Assembly (NCBI GenBank): GCA_004322015.1
Contig: SCQT01000235.1
Location: 1 to 64,000, forward strand
Length of the DNA stretch: 64,000 bases
Direction: 5' to 3'
Origin: Chitinophagaceae bacterium
Lineage (GTDB): Bacteria; Bacteroidota; Bacteroidia; Chitinophagales; Chitinophagaceae
A model generated the notes under the pieces. That model did no database searches. It was given only the letters and a program-made list of their open reading frames with translations, and had not been told where the DNA came from. The position numbers and the translations under genes are program-made. Shown here piece after piece: positions 22,075 to 29,706 of the stretch (position 1 is the first letter of the stretch; every line of letters begins with the position of its first letter).

Positions 22075-25023
22075 ATGAAAAGATTAGTTTTATTAATATT
22101 CTCTCTTTTTGCTTTTTATTTTTCAAAAGCACAAATAATAAATAAAGTTGTCAATACATTTCGAAATGACAATTATGGAAATAACACATGGGTAGCTCAG
22201 GGGAATTTGGGTGTAGATACAGCACTTTTATTCAATGCCATTGACACTACTTTCCATCCATTATATCCAGGATTAGTTTATAAAACATCAGATAATACAT
22301 TGTATTTATGGAATATGAAGTTATGGTCATCAATCGGCAGTTCAAAGATTGATACAGTTAATACGATTCCGCAAATGGAATTGTACAGCAGATCTGCTAA
22401 TTTACTTTTCGTGACTGATAGCTTACGTGGCGGTTTATTTTATTATTACAATTTAGGTTCACCCGACGGAGGTGTATGCTTCCCTGCAACTGGGAAAATA
22501 ACTGGTTATTGGATAAGAGTTTTTAATCAGGCAAATGGAGTAAATGTGGCTTGGTTTGGAGCAAATCCTTATGATGCAATAGCGGATAATTCAAACATAA
22601 ATGCTGCTATAAATTCACCCTATAGCAATGGCATTGTCAACGTGAATAATTATACGACTGGGCAATTTTATTTGGATTCGGCTATTGTTTTAAAAACAAA
22701 CACATCTTTACTTACAAGTGGAGCTACACGGTTTTCACTTGTAAATAATGCAGACTGTTATATGCTTGTAAATAAGAATGTTTACGGAGCAGATAGTAAT
22801 ATTGTGGTAAAAGGAGGGGTGTGGTTTGGAAATGGATTAAACCAAAGCAGAAAGCAGAATACGGATAGTATCCAATACGAATATGCTGGTATGATTCTAC
22901 GTTTCGTAAATGCTTCTAATATTTACATAGATAATGTAGTTATGGATACGGCATTGTCTTATACTACCTGGTTCCCTAATTGTAATAATGTGCATATTTC
23001 AAATTCAGAGTGTTGGGGAACGGCAACAAGCCCTTGGGCACCGGGTCATACGTTAAATGAATGCTTTGTTGGATTTTCCGGAAATGGATTATATCTAAAA
23101 AATTTGAAAGGACATACGGCGGATGATTTTATAACAATACAATCGGGCCTGTGGGGAAGCATTGACAGCATGAAACTAATACCGCAAGTAAACGTAAGTA
23201 ATGTTTATGCAGACAATATAAATATAGTTGATCTTGCCGGTGCGCATGTATATGCATCATTTGCAGCATGGGCCGGAGAAAATGCAGGATTACCTAATTC
23301 AAATGTATCTAATGTTTATCTTTCTCATTTTTACGGCGCATGTCAATCTGCAATGTTTAAGTTTGGAAATTATCCATCCGGCATATCAAATTTTAACAAC
23401 ATAAATATTTCAGACTGTAATTTTACAGTGTATAATCCCGTTTCTTTTTATTCAAATCAGGGGGTTGTGGTTGGGGATATAAGCAACGATACATATCAGT
23501 GTAATATGAATGGTTTATATCTTAATAACATAGTTGAAAATAATAACGGGTTATCTGCAAGATTTCTTCAATTTTTTGATTATACTAACTTAACCGGAAA
23601 TGTCACATTAAACAATGTGTCAGTTTATCAAACCAGTACAACTAATAATCCGTTAGCATATTCTTTAATTTTTGATGCGTCCACCGGATCAACTTCAGCC
23701 TACAATCTTCTTTTAAATAATTGTAAGAATTTTGATAACGGTCTTTCTACTTCACAGTATCTTTATTATCGAAACAATGTATTGAATACTTATCCAGTCA
23801 ATATAACCTTTTCAAATTGTTTTGTAAATAATCCATCATCTTATCCATTTCGTTGCCAAAATGCAGCATCTAAAATATCAGTGAATGGAACTTCTTTAGA
23901 AGAGCCAATATCTTACGTGACAGCTCCATCTGAGGGGAATGTAGTGAATGATCCGGCCGCAGGTTATTCTACATATTTATCAGGAAAATGGGTTCAATAT
24001 TTAACAGGCAATCAAAACATAACTTTAAGCGGAGATATAACAGGAAGTGGAACAACTGCTATTACTACATCTTTAAAGAATACAGGAACAGCAGGAAATT
24101 ATACACGCATTACTTTTGATGCTCAGGGCAGGGAAACAGGCGGCACCGATACTGCTTATGCTCCTTTGGCCGGAGGATCGGGATATATCCAAAATCAATA
24201 TGCGGCGGCTCAACCGGCCAGCTGGTGGGTACAGGGTCAGTCGAGAACTGATGGAGGTACATTTAATTTAACCGGCCTTGGAAACGGTAAATTAATTTCT
24301 ACATCAACACTTAATCTCACAGATACCGGAAGTTATGTTAATCCGGCGAATGGTATTGGAATGTACGCATTTAATTCCGGGACGGAATTAGACAATCCAC
24401 ATTCGATTACTTTAAGCGGAGGGGTCAATCAAATAGCCGGCCTCCGGTCAGATATCTCTTTAAATAGTTCGGATTCGACTACTTGGTTAAATTTGGATGC
24501 CGGATCTGCAGTAACAGGATTATTAGGAGTGATCAGAGCATTCAATAATGGAAAATATGGAGTTGTGGGCGCTGTGGGAGCTTTAGCGCCATTCACATTT
24601 ACTCAGGCACCCTACACTGCATTTACAGGTCATATTGATACGGCCGCCCAGATATTGCTTTATAAACAAACAGATGTAGCAAATAGCATTGATTCCAAGA
24701 TAGGAACACCATTTGGGATCTTACAGCTCAGCCCCTATCCAAATAGCTTCAATGGCGGCCTGCAGATGCCCATTGTGAATGTTTCTGCAAATTATACAGC
24801 AACAACAGCAAATTATTCAATCCGGTGTACAGCAGCTTTGACCCTCACATTACCGGCTGCAACAAGTTGTCCTAATCAGATTTATCACATTGTAAGCACA
24901 TCGGGTACTGTGACAGTTACATCATTTAATAATTTATCTAATGTAGCGACGACTTCCATTGCGGCGGGCAGCGCTGTGGAATTGCAATCGGATGGTACTG
25001 CCTGGAATCAGATCGGAAACTAA
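22075..25023 (+). CDS. Receptor-binding spike with beta-helix domain
   Basis: This 982-residue protein starts with a signal-peptide-like stretch (MKRLVLLIFSLFAFYFSKAQ). Residues about 155-600 look like a pectate-lyase-type right-handed beta-helix: the opening WFGANPYDAIADNSNINAAI recalls the GA-DG-DDT-AI motif of tailspikes and is followed by many VSNVYA- and NIxISN-type turns. From about 645 come typical fibre repeats (LSGDITGSGTTAITTSL), and the C-terminus is a small fibre-tip domain (CTAALTLTLPAATS, SDGTAWNQIGN). It should bind or degrade a surface glycan. The signal sequence on a phage spike is unusual but occurs in Bacteroidota phages. Confidence 0.75.
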   Translation: MKRLVLLIFSLFAFYFSKAQIINKVVNTFRNDNYGNNTWVAQGNLGVDTALLFNAIDTTFHPLYPGLVYKTSDNTLYLWNMKLWSSIGSSKIDTVNTIPQMELYSRSANLLFVTDSLRGGLFYYYNLGSPDGGVCFPATGKITGYWIRVFNQANGVNVAWFGANPYDAIADNSNINAAINSPYSNGIVNVNNYTTGQFYLDSAIVLKTNTSLLTSGATRFSLVNNADCYMLVNKNVYGADSNIVVKGGVWFGNGLNQSRKQNTDSIQYEYAGMILRFVNASNIYIDNVVMDTALSYTTWFPNCNNVHISNSECWGTATSPWAPGHTLNECFVGFSGNGLYLKNLKGHTADDFITIQSGLWGSIDSMKLIPQVNVSNVYADNINIVDLAGAHVYASFAAWAGENAGLPNSNVSNVYLSHFYGACQSAMFKFGNYPSGISNFNNINISDCNFTVYNPVSFYSNQGVVVGDISNDTYQCNMNGLYLNNIVENNNGLSARFLQFFDYTNLTGNVTLNNVSVYQTSTTNNPLAYSLIFDASTGSTSAYNLLLNNCKNFDNGLSTSQYLYYRNNVLNTYPVNITFSNCFVNNPSSYPFRCQNAASKISVNGTSLEEPISYVTAPSEGNVVNDPAAGYSTYLSGKWVQYLTGNQNITLSGDITGSGTTAITTSLKNTGTAGNYTRITFDAQGRETGGTDTAYAPLAGGSGYIQNQYAAAQPASWWVQGQSRTDGGTFNLTGLGNGKLISTSTLNLTDTGSYVNPANGIGMYAFNSGTELDNPHSITLSGGVNQIAGLRSDISLNSSDSTTWLNLDAGSAVTGLLGVIRAFNNGKYGVVGAVGALAPFTFTQAPYTAFTGHIDTAAQILLYKQTDVANSIDSKIGTPFGILQLSPYPNSFNGGLQMPIVNVSANYTATTANYSIRCTAALTLTLPAATSCPNQIYHIVSTSGTVTVTSFNNLSNVATTSIAAGSAVELQSDGTAWNQIGN

Positions 25024-25031
25024 TAAAAAGC

Positions 25032-25051
25032 CCTGGTATAGAGATACCAAG
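25032..25051 (+). terminator. Hairpin after the spike gene
   Basis: TGGTAT-AGAG-ATACCA (25034-25049) is a perfect stem but has no T-run after it, so it may protect the mRNA end or attenuate rather than terminate. Confidence 0.35.
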
Positions 25052-25102
25052 ACTAACTATAAAAAACACGTATTAAACTATAAAATTAATAAAAATTTCA
25101 TC

Positions 25103-25429
25103 ATGAAAAATATAAAAACAACAATCATCGGGCTTGTAGTAGCCGTCTTACTTGCAGGCTGGGGTGTATTCCAGCCTGCTATTACGGGCGGTAAAGTAGA
25201 TCTGAAGATACTCATACCCGCCGGCATCATCGCTATTGTGGGAGTATTGGAAAAGGACCTGGGATCCTGGAAAACAACTACAGTGGGCATAATTTTATCG
25301 GCATTGGCCGCAGCCGCAAGCACGTATCAATCTTCACCAGGACAATGGGTGTTGATTATTGGTGCCATCCTGGGAGTAATAGGAGCATCCCTGGCGAAGG
25401 ATAAAACACCCGGCAATGCAGGATCCTAA
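25103..25429 (+). CDS. Holin-like membrane protein
   Basis: This 108-residue protein has three hydrophobic segments (TTIIGLVVAVLLAGWGVF, LIPAGIIAIVGVL, WVLIIGAILGVIGASL) with short polar links and a charged end, typical of Bacteroidota phage holins. The frame is open upstream but runs out of phase through the spike gene, so ATG 25103 is the start. It overlaps the spanin-like gene by 14 bp and would form the pore needed for lysis or release. Confidence 0.6.
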   Translation: MKNIKTTIIGLVVAVLLAGWGVFQPAITGGKVDLKILIPAGIIAIVGVLEKDLGSWKTTTVGIILSALAAAASTYQSSPGQWVLIIGAILGVIGASLAKDKTPGNAGS

Positions 25430-25955
25430 AATATATCACAGATCCGATCTGTTAATTGCCATTATTGCAGCTTTCGTGATTGTTATCGTGGCTTTTTTAT
25501 TTACCGGTTGCATGACCGGTAAACATGCTGTATATTGGATGGACAATCATGCTTTTAAAGCAGCCCAATATTGCAATAGCCGGTTCCCGATTGATACGGT
25601 ACTGAAGCCAGGGCAAACTATTACTTTACAGGATACGATTGTCCAAAGCGGGCCATCCATCCTCTGCCCTGCCCAATCAGGATATGATAGCCTGATTTAT
25701 GTAAAATGTCCTCCAAACCGGACGATAACTATTCAAAAGATCCGTGTGGATACCCTGCCTGTTACTAATACCAGGCAGATTTCTGCATTAGAAGGCCAAA
25801 TTTCGACTTTAGAGCTTAATACGGGCAATTTATCAAACCAGGTCACATCACTTAAAAAAGGCCGAAACGTGTGGCGTTCTACAGCTATTTTGGCATTGGC
25901 TATCATATTTACAGGTCTCACAGTATTTATTGGCGTAAAATTCAAATTTATTTAG
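25416..25955 (+). CDS. Spanin-like lipoprotein with two membrane ends
   Basis: The 179-residue product has an N-terminal hydrophobic segment ending in a lipobox-like FLFTGC. A periplasmic region with several cysteines follows, then a coiled coil (ISALEGQISTLELNTGNL, NQVTSLKKGR) and a C-terminal membrane helix (STAILALAIIFTGLTVFIG). Spanning both membranes with a coiled coil fits a unimolecular spanin that disrupts the outer membrane at lysis. It follows the holin-like gene. The spanin call is by topology only. Confidence 0.5.
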   Translation: MQDPKIYHRSDLLIAIIAAFVIVIVAFLFTGCMTGKHAVYWMDNHAFKAAQYCNSRFPIDTVLKPGQTITLQDTIVQSGPSILCPAQSGYDSLIYVKCPPNRTITIQKIRVDTLPVTNTRQISALEGQISTLELNTGNLSNQVTSLKKGRNVWRSTAILALAIIFTGLTVFIGVKFKFI

Positions 25956-25977
25956 GATTGGTTGTTCTTCTTTCATC

Positions 25978-26005
25978 AGCCCCAGTATTCCTACCGGGGC
26001 TTTTT
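25978..26005 (+). terminator. Intrinsic terminator at end of late operon
   Basis: AGCCCC (25978-25983) pairs with GGGGCT (25996-26001), extended by TTTT. It lies 22 bp after the spanin-like gene and 9 bp before the promoter of cassette 2. Confidence 0.8.
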
Positions 26006-26013
26006 AATTAAAT

Positions 26014-26044
26014 TTTGATATCTCATTTCAAGTACCTATCTTTG
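26014..26044 (+). promoter_or_regulatory. Promoter of leader-RNA cassette 2
   Basis: TTTG (26014-26017) and TATCTTTG (26037-26044) are separated by 19 bp. The -7 box is identical to that of cassette 1 (11308-11315). Transcription should begin near 26048-26049, at segment a of the leader RNA. Confidence 0.7.
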
Positions 26045-26048
26045 TTTC

Positions 26049-26183
26049 CGACAAAACGCGTTATATGTATCCGAGGACAATCCAAAAAACAGAGTTTAAA
26101 CTAACACCCGGACGTGCCGGTAAGACCGGTAATCTATTCTATGCCTCGGCATGGACGTGTTTTGTCAGCGTCCGGGTTTTTTT
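26049..26183 (+). ncRNA. Three-way-junction leader RNA, copy 2
   Basis: P1 pairs CCCGGACG (26107-26114) with CGTCCGGG (26169-26176). P2 is GCCGG-TAAGA-CCGGT (26116-26130). P3 is TCTATGC-CTCG-GCATGGA (26138-26144 with 26149-26155). Loop UAAGA and the following AAUCU are the same as in copy 1, and P2 and P3 keep pairing through base changes. Segment b, CGTGTTTTGTCA (26156-26167), pairs over 12 bp (one G-U) with TGACAAAGCACG at the start codon of the next gene (26205-26216), and with CGACAAAACGCG at the transcript 5' end (26049-26060). P1 is followed by seven T, so it may also act as a transcription attenuator. Confidence 0.75.
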
Positions 26184-26203
26184 CATTTCAAAAATTTTTA
26201 AAA

Positions 26204-26503
26204 ATGACAAAGCACGAATCAAAACGGAAACAGGTTGTTCCGCCCCCAGATGCAATCCGCGCATTGAAAGCGCTGGAAAGTCTTAGTGTCCTCTATCAAA
26301 ATGTGATAGACTGGATATTAGAATATCATCATGAAAATGACTCTTTTTGCGAAACGCTGGAAAAACTATATGAGGTATGCCAGTTGGAAAGAGAGCATGT
26401 ATCTGACACCATATTGCCTTATTCTCAAAAAGAGTGGGATAAATGGGATCCCGAAAGTAAAAATCCCCGTTCCGATTTCTTCACCTCCCAAACCAATTTA
26501 TAA
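26204..26503 (+). CDS. Cassette gene A, copy 2, unknown function
   Basis: This 99-residue protein starts MTKHESKRK at 26204, inside the region complementary to its leader RNA. It shares with the gene at 11479 the helical block ending EYHHENDSFCETLEKL (FYHKDDVVFCQTFREL there). The C-terminus (EWDKWDPESKNPRSDFF) is longer and different. Its stop overlaps the start of gene B (TAATG). No known family is recognised. Confidence 0.65.
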   Translation: MTKHESKRKQVVPPPDAIRALKALESLSVLYQNVIDWILEYHHENDSFCETLEKLYEVCQLEREHVSDTILPYSQKEWDKWDPESKNPRSDFFTSQTNL

Positions 26504-26721
26504 TGATAACGTCTAAAGATGCAATCAAGATAACGATGGAAGCACAGAAGCAAAGTATGAAAGTACTTTATAAATCTGTTTTATCAGCAGCAAAACAAGG
26601 GCAAAGAGAAGTACGTTTAAATACCATTCTTATGCCGGATTTCGTGAATGAATTGAAAGCTATAGGATATATCGTTCAGGTGAGTGAACGATATGGAGGC
26701 TCCACGCAAATAACCTGGTAG
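26503..26721 (+). CDS. Cassette gene B, copy 2, unknown function
   Basis: The 72-residue protein is homologous to the gene at 11739-12002. It has a shared start (TSKDAIKITMEAQKQSM against TAQDAYKLAFKQQADQM) and a shared end (GYIVQVSERYGGSTQITW against GYQVQINDHYDGQTVISW). It is shorter at the C-terminus and has no strong Shine-Dalgarno site. A terminator follows. Function is unknown. Confidence 0.7.
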   Translation: MITSKDAIKITMEAQKQSMKVLYKSVLSAAKQGQREVRLNTILMPDFVNELKAIGYIVQVSERYGGSTQITW

Positions 26722-26746
26722 GGATATTTTACGTTTCATTGACATG

Positions 26747-26775
26747 GCCCTGACATTCTTGTCGGGGCTTTTTTT
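26747..26775 (+). terminator. Terminator after cassette 2
   Basis: GCCCTGACA (26747-26755) pairs with TGTCGGGGC (26760-26768), with one G-U pair, followed by seven T. It separates cassette 2 from the convergent integrase gene. Confidence 0.8.
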
Positions 26776-27850
26776 ATAAAGTGGGAAATTTAATCTTCAG
26801 ATCATCATTATCCATTATACCAAGGTCCTTTAAATATTCATTTACCTGGTCTAAAGAATGATGTCTCAATTGCAATTGTAGGTCTTTTATATTTATCCCT
26901 CCTTTAATGGCGGCTACAGCTCCCGTATGCTTCCAGGAATAAAAAGAATAACGGCCGAAAATTTTGCAGGCTAATAATCCATTTTTATGAGCATCATTAA
27001 AATGTTTATCTGATACTGCAATCCTACCGTCTGGATCCTTTGAAAAAAGTAAACCAAAAGGATTGGATCTGGATTGTACATAAGGTTTTAATAGATTCAT
27101 ACACGAATTAGGGATCCTTACCTTTTGTGTTTTCTTATTCTTACTGATTTCAGCTCTCAGCTCTATCCATTGTTCCTCCAGGTTAATATCTGAAATTCTT
27201 AAAAGTCTCATTTCTCCGGGCCGGATAAAGCAATAATACAATAGTTGAATAGCCATCCACATTTCCACGTCATTGAAAAGAAAATATTTCTTCAAAATGT
27301 TTATCTGGCTTTTATTAAAGAACATTTTACTTGTATATCTCTTTCTTAAAGGAATAGTCCCGTCAAAAGGGTTTATACCCGTATTGGTGCGCTTGTAAAT
27401 AGTGAATAATGTTCGCTTATATGCTAATACAGTAGATTCATGCTTTTTCAAGCGAAGTAAAGTCCGAAGGAATTCATTCGCATCAGAAGTATTTATTTTC
27501 AATGGATCCCGTCCGGCAAGCCAATTAATGAAATGGGTAACCTTTGTCTTGTAAGTTGAAAATGATTTTTTTCGTAAAAGAGGCTTTAAGTCGAAAAGTG
27601 TAGTTAACAGTATATTCTTTTGTTTCTGATCTTTATACCAAGCACCGGCCGCAATAAGTTTTATGATTTCAATGGCTTTTTCTTCCCGTTTATCGAAATC
27701 TTTAATCCTATTCATCCATCCATAAACCCGTATTCGTTCGTGGACATCCATTGGATGAGGTTCATAATATTCAATATACCATCGCGGCTTACTCTTTACT
27801 ATTATATATTGCTGGTCATTTTGACAAATAATTTTTTTTTCCGTTTTCAT
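26774..27850 (-). CDS. Tyrosine recombinase (integrase)
   Basis: This 358-residue protein has an N-terminal SAM-like core-binding domain and a catalytic domain with the first arginine in YCFIRPGEMRLL, a lysine-rich beta hairpin (SKNKKTQKVRIP), SWKHTGAVAA, the LRHHSLDQ block and the nucleophile tyrosine in VNEYLKDLGI. In the usual H-x-x-R box the second arginine is replaced (KHTGA), a variant I associate with a Bacteroidota integrase group. It lies beside attR, reading inward, and should carry out integration into and excision from tRNA-Ser. Its start at 27850 lies 17 bp from an inverted GCGCCAAAAAA arm-type site. Confidence 0.9.
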   Translation of the reverse strand: MKTEKKIICQNDQQYIIVKSKPRWYIEYYEPHPMDVHERIRVYGWMNRIKDFDKREEKAIEIIKLIAAGAWYKDQKQKNILLTTLFDLKPLLRKKSFSTYKTKVTHFINWLAGRDPLKINTSDANEFLRTLLRLKKHESTVLAYKRTLFTIYKRTNTGINPFDGTIPLRKRYTSKMFFNKSQINILKKYFLFNDVEMWMAIQLLYYCFIRPGEMRLLRISDINLEEQWIELRAEISKNKKTQKVRIPNSCMNLLKPYVQSRSNPFGLLFSKDPDGRIAVSDKHFNDAHKNGLLACKIFGRYSFYSWKHTGAVAAIKGGINIKDLQLQLRHHSLDQVNEYLKDLGIMDNDDLKIKFPTL

Positions 27851-27867
27851 GACATTAATTTTTCTAT

Positions 27868-27946
27868 TAATGCGCCAAAAAACGGTAGTGAGAAAATGAA
27901 TTGATCTTTTACAAGCCTTTACCTATTAATTAATTATATTGGCTCA
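27868..27946. other. Right integrase arm-type sites
   Basis: TAATGCGCCAAAAAACG (27868-27884) is the inverse of the TTTTTTGGCGCATTA units at 3354-3383. AATTAATTATATTGGCTCA (27928-27946) repeats 3328-3346 in direct orientation with one mismatch and touches attR. Confidence 0.55.
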
Positions 27947-27963
27947 GCGGAGAGGGCGGGATT
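27947..27963. other. attR, right attachment site within tRNA-Ser
   Basis: This 17-bp sequence equals attL at 3280-3296. It covers the acceptor stem and part of the T arm of tRNA-Ser, so the intact tRNA is kept on this side of the element. Confidence 0.85.
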
Positions 27964-28034
27964 CGAACCCGCGATACAGTTTCCCATATACACACTTTCC
28001 AGGCGTGCTCCTTCGACCGCTCGGACACCTCTCC
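27948..28034 (-). tRNA. tRNA-Ser (anticodon GGA)
   Basis: The minus strand gives an 87-nt type II tRNA: acceptor GGAGAGG paired with CCTCTCC, a D arm with GAGCGGTCGAAGG, anticodon loop CTGGAAA with anticodon GGA, a long variable arm and T loop TTCGAAT. CCA is not encoded. Its 3' end is the integration site of the element. Confidence 0.95.
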
Positions 28035-28124
28035 TTTTTTGTCAGGGCAGCAAAGGTACATATTCCGGTTTAAAAACAGTATGCATCCGCCATAAATTCC
28101 GTAACAAAAGAGCAGAAAACATCT

Positions 28125-28132
28125 TACTTTTG
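28125..28132 (+). promoter_or_regulatory. -7 box for tRNA-Thr
   Basis: TACTTTTG fits TAnnTTTG and lies 11 bp before the tRNA-Thr 5' end. The -33 box is not clear. Confidence 0.45.
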
Positions 28133-28143
28133 CGGTTCCATCC

Positions 28144-28216
28144 GCCACCCTAGCTCAGCAGGTAGAGCAGCTGTTTCGTAAATAGCAGGTCGTCGGTTCG
28201 AGTCCGATGGGTGGCT
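28144..28216 (+). tRNA. tRNA-Thr (anticodon CGT)
   Basis: This is a 73-nt cloverleaf: acceptor GCCACCC paired with GGGTGGC, anticodon loop TTCGTAA giving CGT, T loop TTCGAGT and discriminator T. CCA is not encoded. Confidence 0.95.
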
Positions 28217-28364
28217 CTGAAGCTTACAGTTTAGTGTTTGGAGTTTGGTGTTTCGGGTTTATTGAATACTAAAATGAACATTGAAAATTGATTGTTGAAA
28301 TTAATTAAAGACTCTTAAATAGTAGGCACCTCAAATCAGAAATCAACAAATCAGAGATAAAAAA

Positions 28365-29435
28365 ATGTATCAACATAATTTTAACGCAGGACCTTCTCAT
28401 TTGCCTGAAAGTGTTTTAAAACAATCTATCGGGGCAATAAAAAATTTCGATGATACCGGGTTGTCCATTCTTGAAATTTCGCACCGGAGTGAAAACTTTA
28501 CGACGGTTATTGAAGAAGCGCGTTCCATAGCAAAAGAATTGATGAACCTGGAAGATGATTTCGAAGTGTTGTTTTTACATGGCGGCGGGAGAACACAGTT
28601 TATGGAAGTGGCGATGAACCTTTTGGACAATGATAAAAAAGCGGCTTACATTGATACCGGCACCTGGTCGTCTAAAGCGATTGAAGAAGCGCAATTATTC
28701 GGTAAGGTGGAGGTAATTGCTTCTTCGAAAGACAAGAATTACAGCTACATCCCCCAATCTTATTCCATCCCCGAAGACGCCTCTTATCTGCACATCACTA
28801 CTAATAACACCATTTATGGAACGGAATATCAGAATATCCCTGCATGTACGATTCCTTTAGTGGCGGATATGAGCAGCGATATCTTAAGCCGTGATATAAA
28901 TTTTAACCGGTTCAGCCTGATATACGCCGGTGCCCAGAAGAATATCGGAGCTGCCGGAGTAACGTTGGTGGCAGTGAGAAAAAGTATTTTGGGGAAAATA
29001 AAACGCCCGATCCCGGCTATTATGGATTATTGTGTACATATTAAAAACGGATCCATGTATAATACGCCGCCTGTATTTGCCATCTATACCTGCCTGCTGA
29101 CCTTACGCTGGCTCAAAGAGCAGGGTGGCGCGGCCGGAATAGAAAAGATGAACATCAGAAAAGCGGAAGCGCTTTACCACGAAATTGATACTAATCCCTT
29201 GTTTAAAGGAACGGTGGCAAAAGAAGATCGCAGCCGGATGAATGTTTGCTTTGTCATGGAGGATAAAGATCTGGAAAAAGAATTTGCCGACTATTGCAAA
29301 AAAGAGGGAATGTATGGCATAAAAGGGCATCGTTCGGTAGGCGGGTTCCGTGTATCGCTGTATAATGCCGTTTCTTTGGAAAGTACTAAAGCCTTAGTAC
29401 AGGCAATGGAACATTTTGCGAAGGTAAAAGCGTAA
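28365..29435 (+). CDS. serC: Phosphoserine aminotransferase
   Basis: The 356-residue protein is a class V aminotransferase of the SerC type: FNAGPSHLPESVL at the start, HGGGRTQFMEVAMNLL, ADMSSDILSR, and the PLP lysine in LIYAGAQKNIGAAG. It makes 3-phosphoserine from 3-phosphohydroxypyruvate with glutamate, in serine synthesis, and may also act in pyridoxal phosphate synthesis. It ends GHRSVGGFRVSLYNAV as in other SerC proteins. The spacer upstream holds the repeated TTTAGTGTTTGGAGTTTGG-type filler found elsewhere in the window. Confidence 0.95.
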   Translation: MYQHNFNAGPSHLPESVLKQSIGAIKNFDDTGLSILEISHRSENFTTVIEEARSIAKELMNLEDDFEVLFLHGGGRTQFMEVAMNLLDNDKKAAYIDTGTWSSKAIEEAQLFGKVEVIASSKDKNYSYIPQSYSIPEDASYLHITTNNTIYGTEYQNIPACTIPLVADMSSDILSRDINFNRFSLIYAGAQKNIGAAGVTLVAVRKSILGKIKRPIPAIMDYCVHIKNGSMYNTPPVFAIYTCLLTLRWLKEQGGAAGIEKMNIRKAEALYHEIDTNPLFKGTVAKEDRSRMNVCFVMEDKDLEKEFADYCKKEGMYGIKGHRSVGGFRVSLYNAVSLESTKALVQAMEHFAKVKA

Positions 29436-29672
29436 GATGCAATGAAAATTGAAGTTGTACCATTCAGCGAAAAATGGAAATGAATACAATGAAGTAAAAA
29501 ACAGCTTTATAAAATTTCATGAAGGTCAAGCCATTCAGTGGTATCAAAAGAACTACCAATTAACCTGACGCCATTTACATCTCGGGAAATAGCTTAACTT
29601 TTCTGATAGCCTCTATAAATCGTCGTCTGCAATAGTTCTATAACCTTTATAATATTTCTTCAATATAAGGAT

Positions 29673-29690
29673 TGTACGTATATTTGTACA
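29673..29690 (+). promoter_or_regulatory. Promoter with palindromic operator of the YefM/YoeB pair
   Basis: The -7 box TATATTTG (29679-29686) is flanked by the inverted repeat TGTAC (29673-29677) and GTACA (29686-29690). This is the layout expected for autorepression by a YefM-YoeB complex binding across its own promoter. Confidence 0.5.
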
Positions 29691-29706
29691 TAATAAAATA
29701 AGAATT

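Larger units (their letters stand above)
3280..27963. mobile_element. Integrated virus-like element, 24.7 kb, probably tailless
   Basis: The boundaries are set by a 17-bp direct repeat (3280-3296 and 27947-27963) that corresponds to the 3' end of the tRNA-Ser gene at 27948-28034, with a tyrosine recombinase gene next to it. Inside are a repressor, a primase-helicase, methyltransferases, an antirepressor and lysis genes, as in a temperate phage. However, no terminase, portal, tail tube, sheath, tape measure or baseplate protein is recognisable. The late module is instead full of small membrane-anchored proteins plus beta-rich capsid candidates, a muramidase and a spike. This favours a tailless membrane-containing virion. 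That conclusion is inference from gene content; the boundaries are direct observation. Confidence 0.85.

Noticed and set aside
22075-25023. Diversity-generating retroelement acting on the spike
   Set aside because: There is no reverse transcriptase gene and no template-like repeat near the spike.
3280-27963. Ordinary tailed siphophage prophage
   Set aside because: No terminase, portal, protease, tail tube or tape measure gene is seen over a continuous, well-packed late operon.
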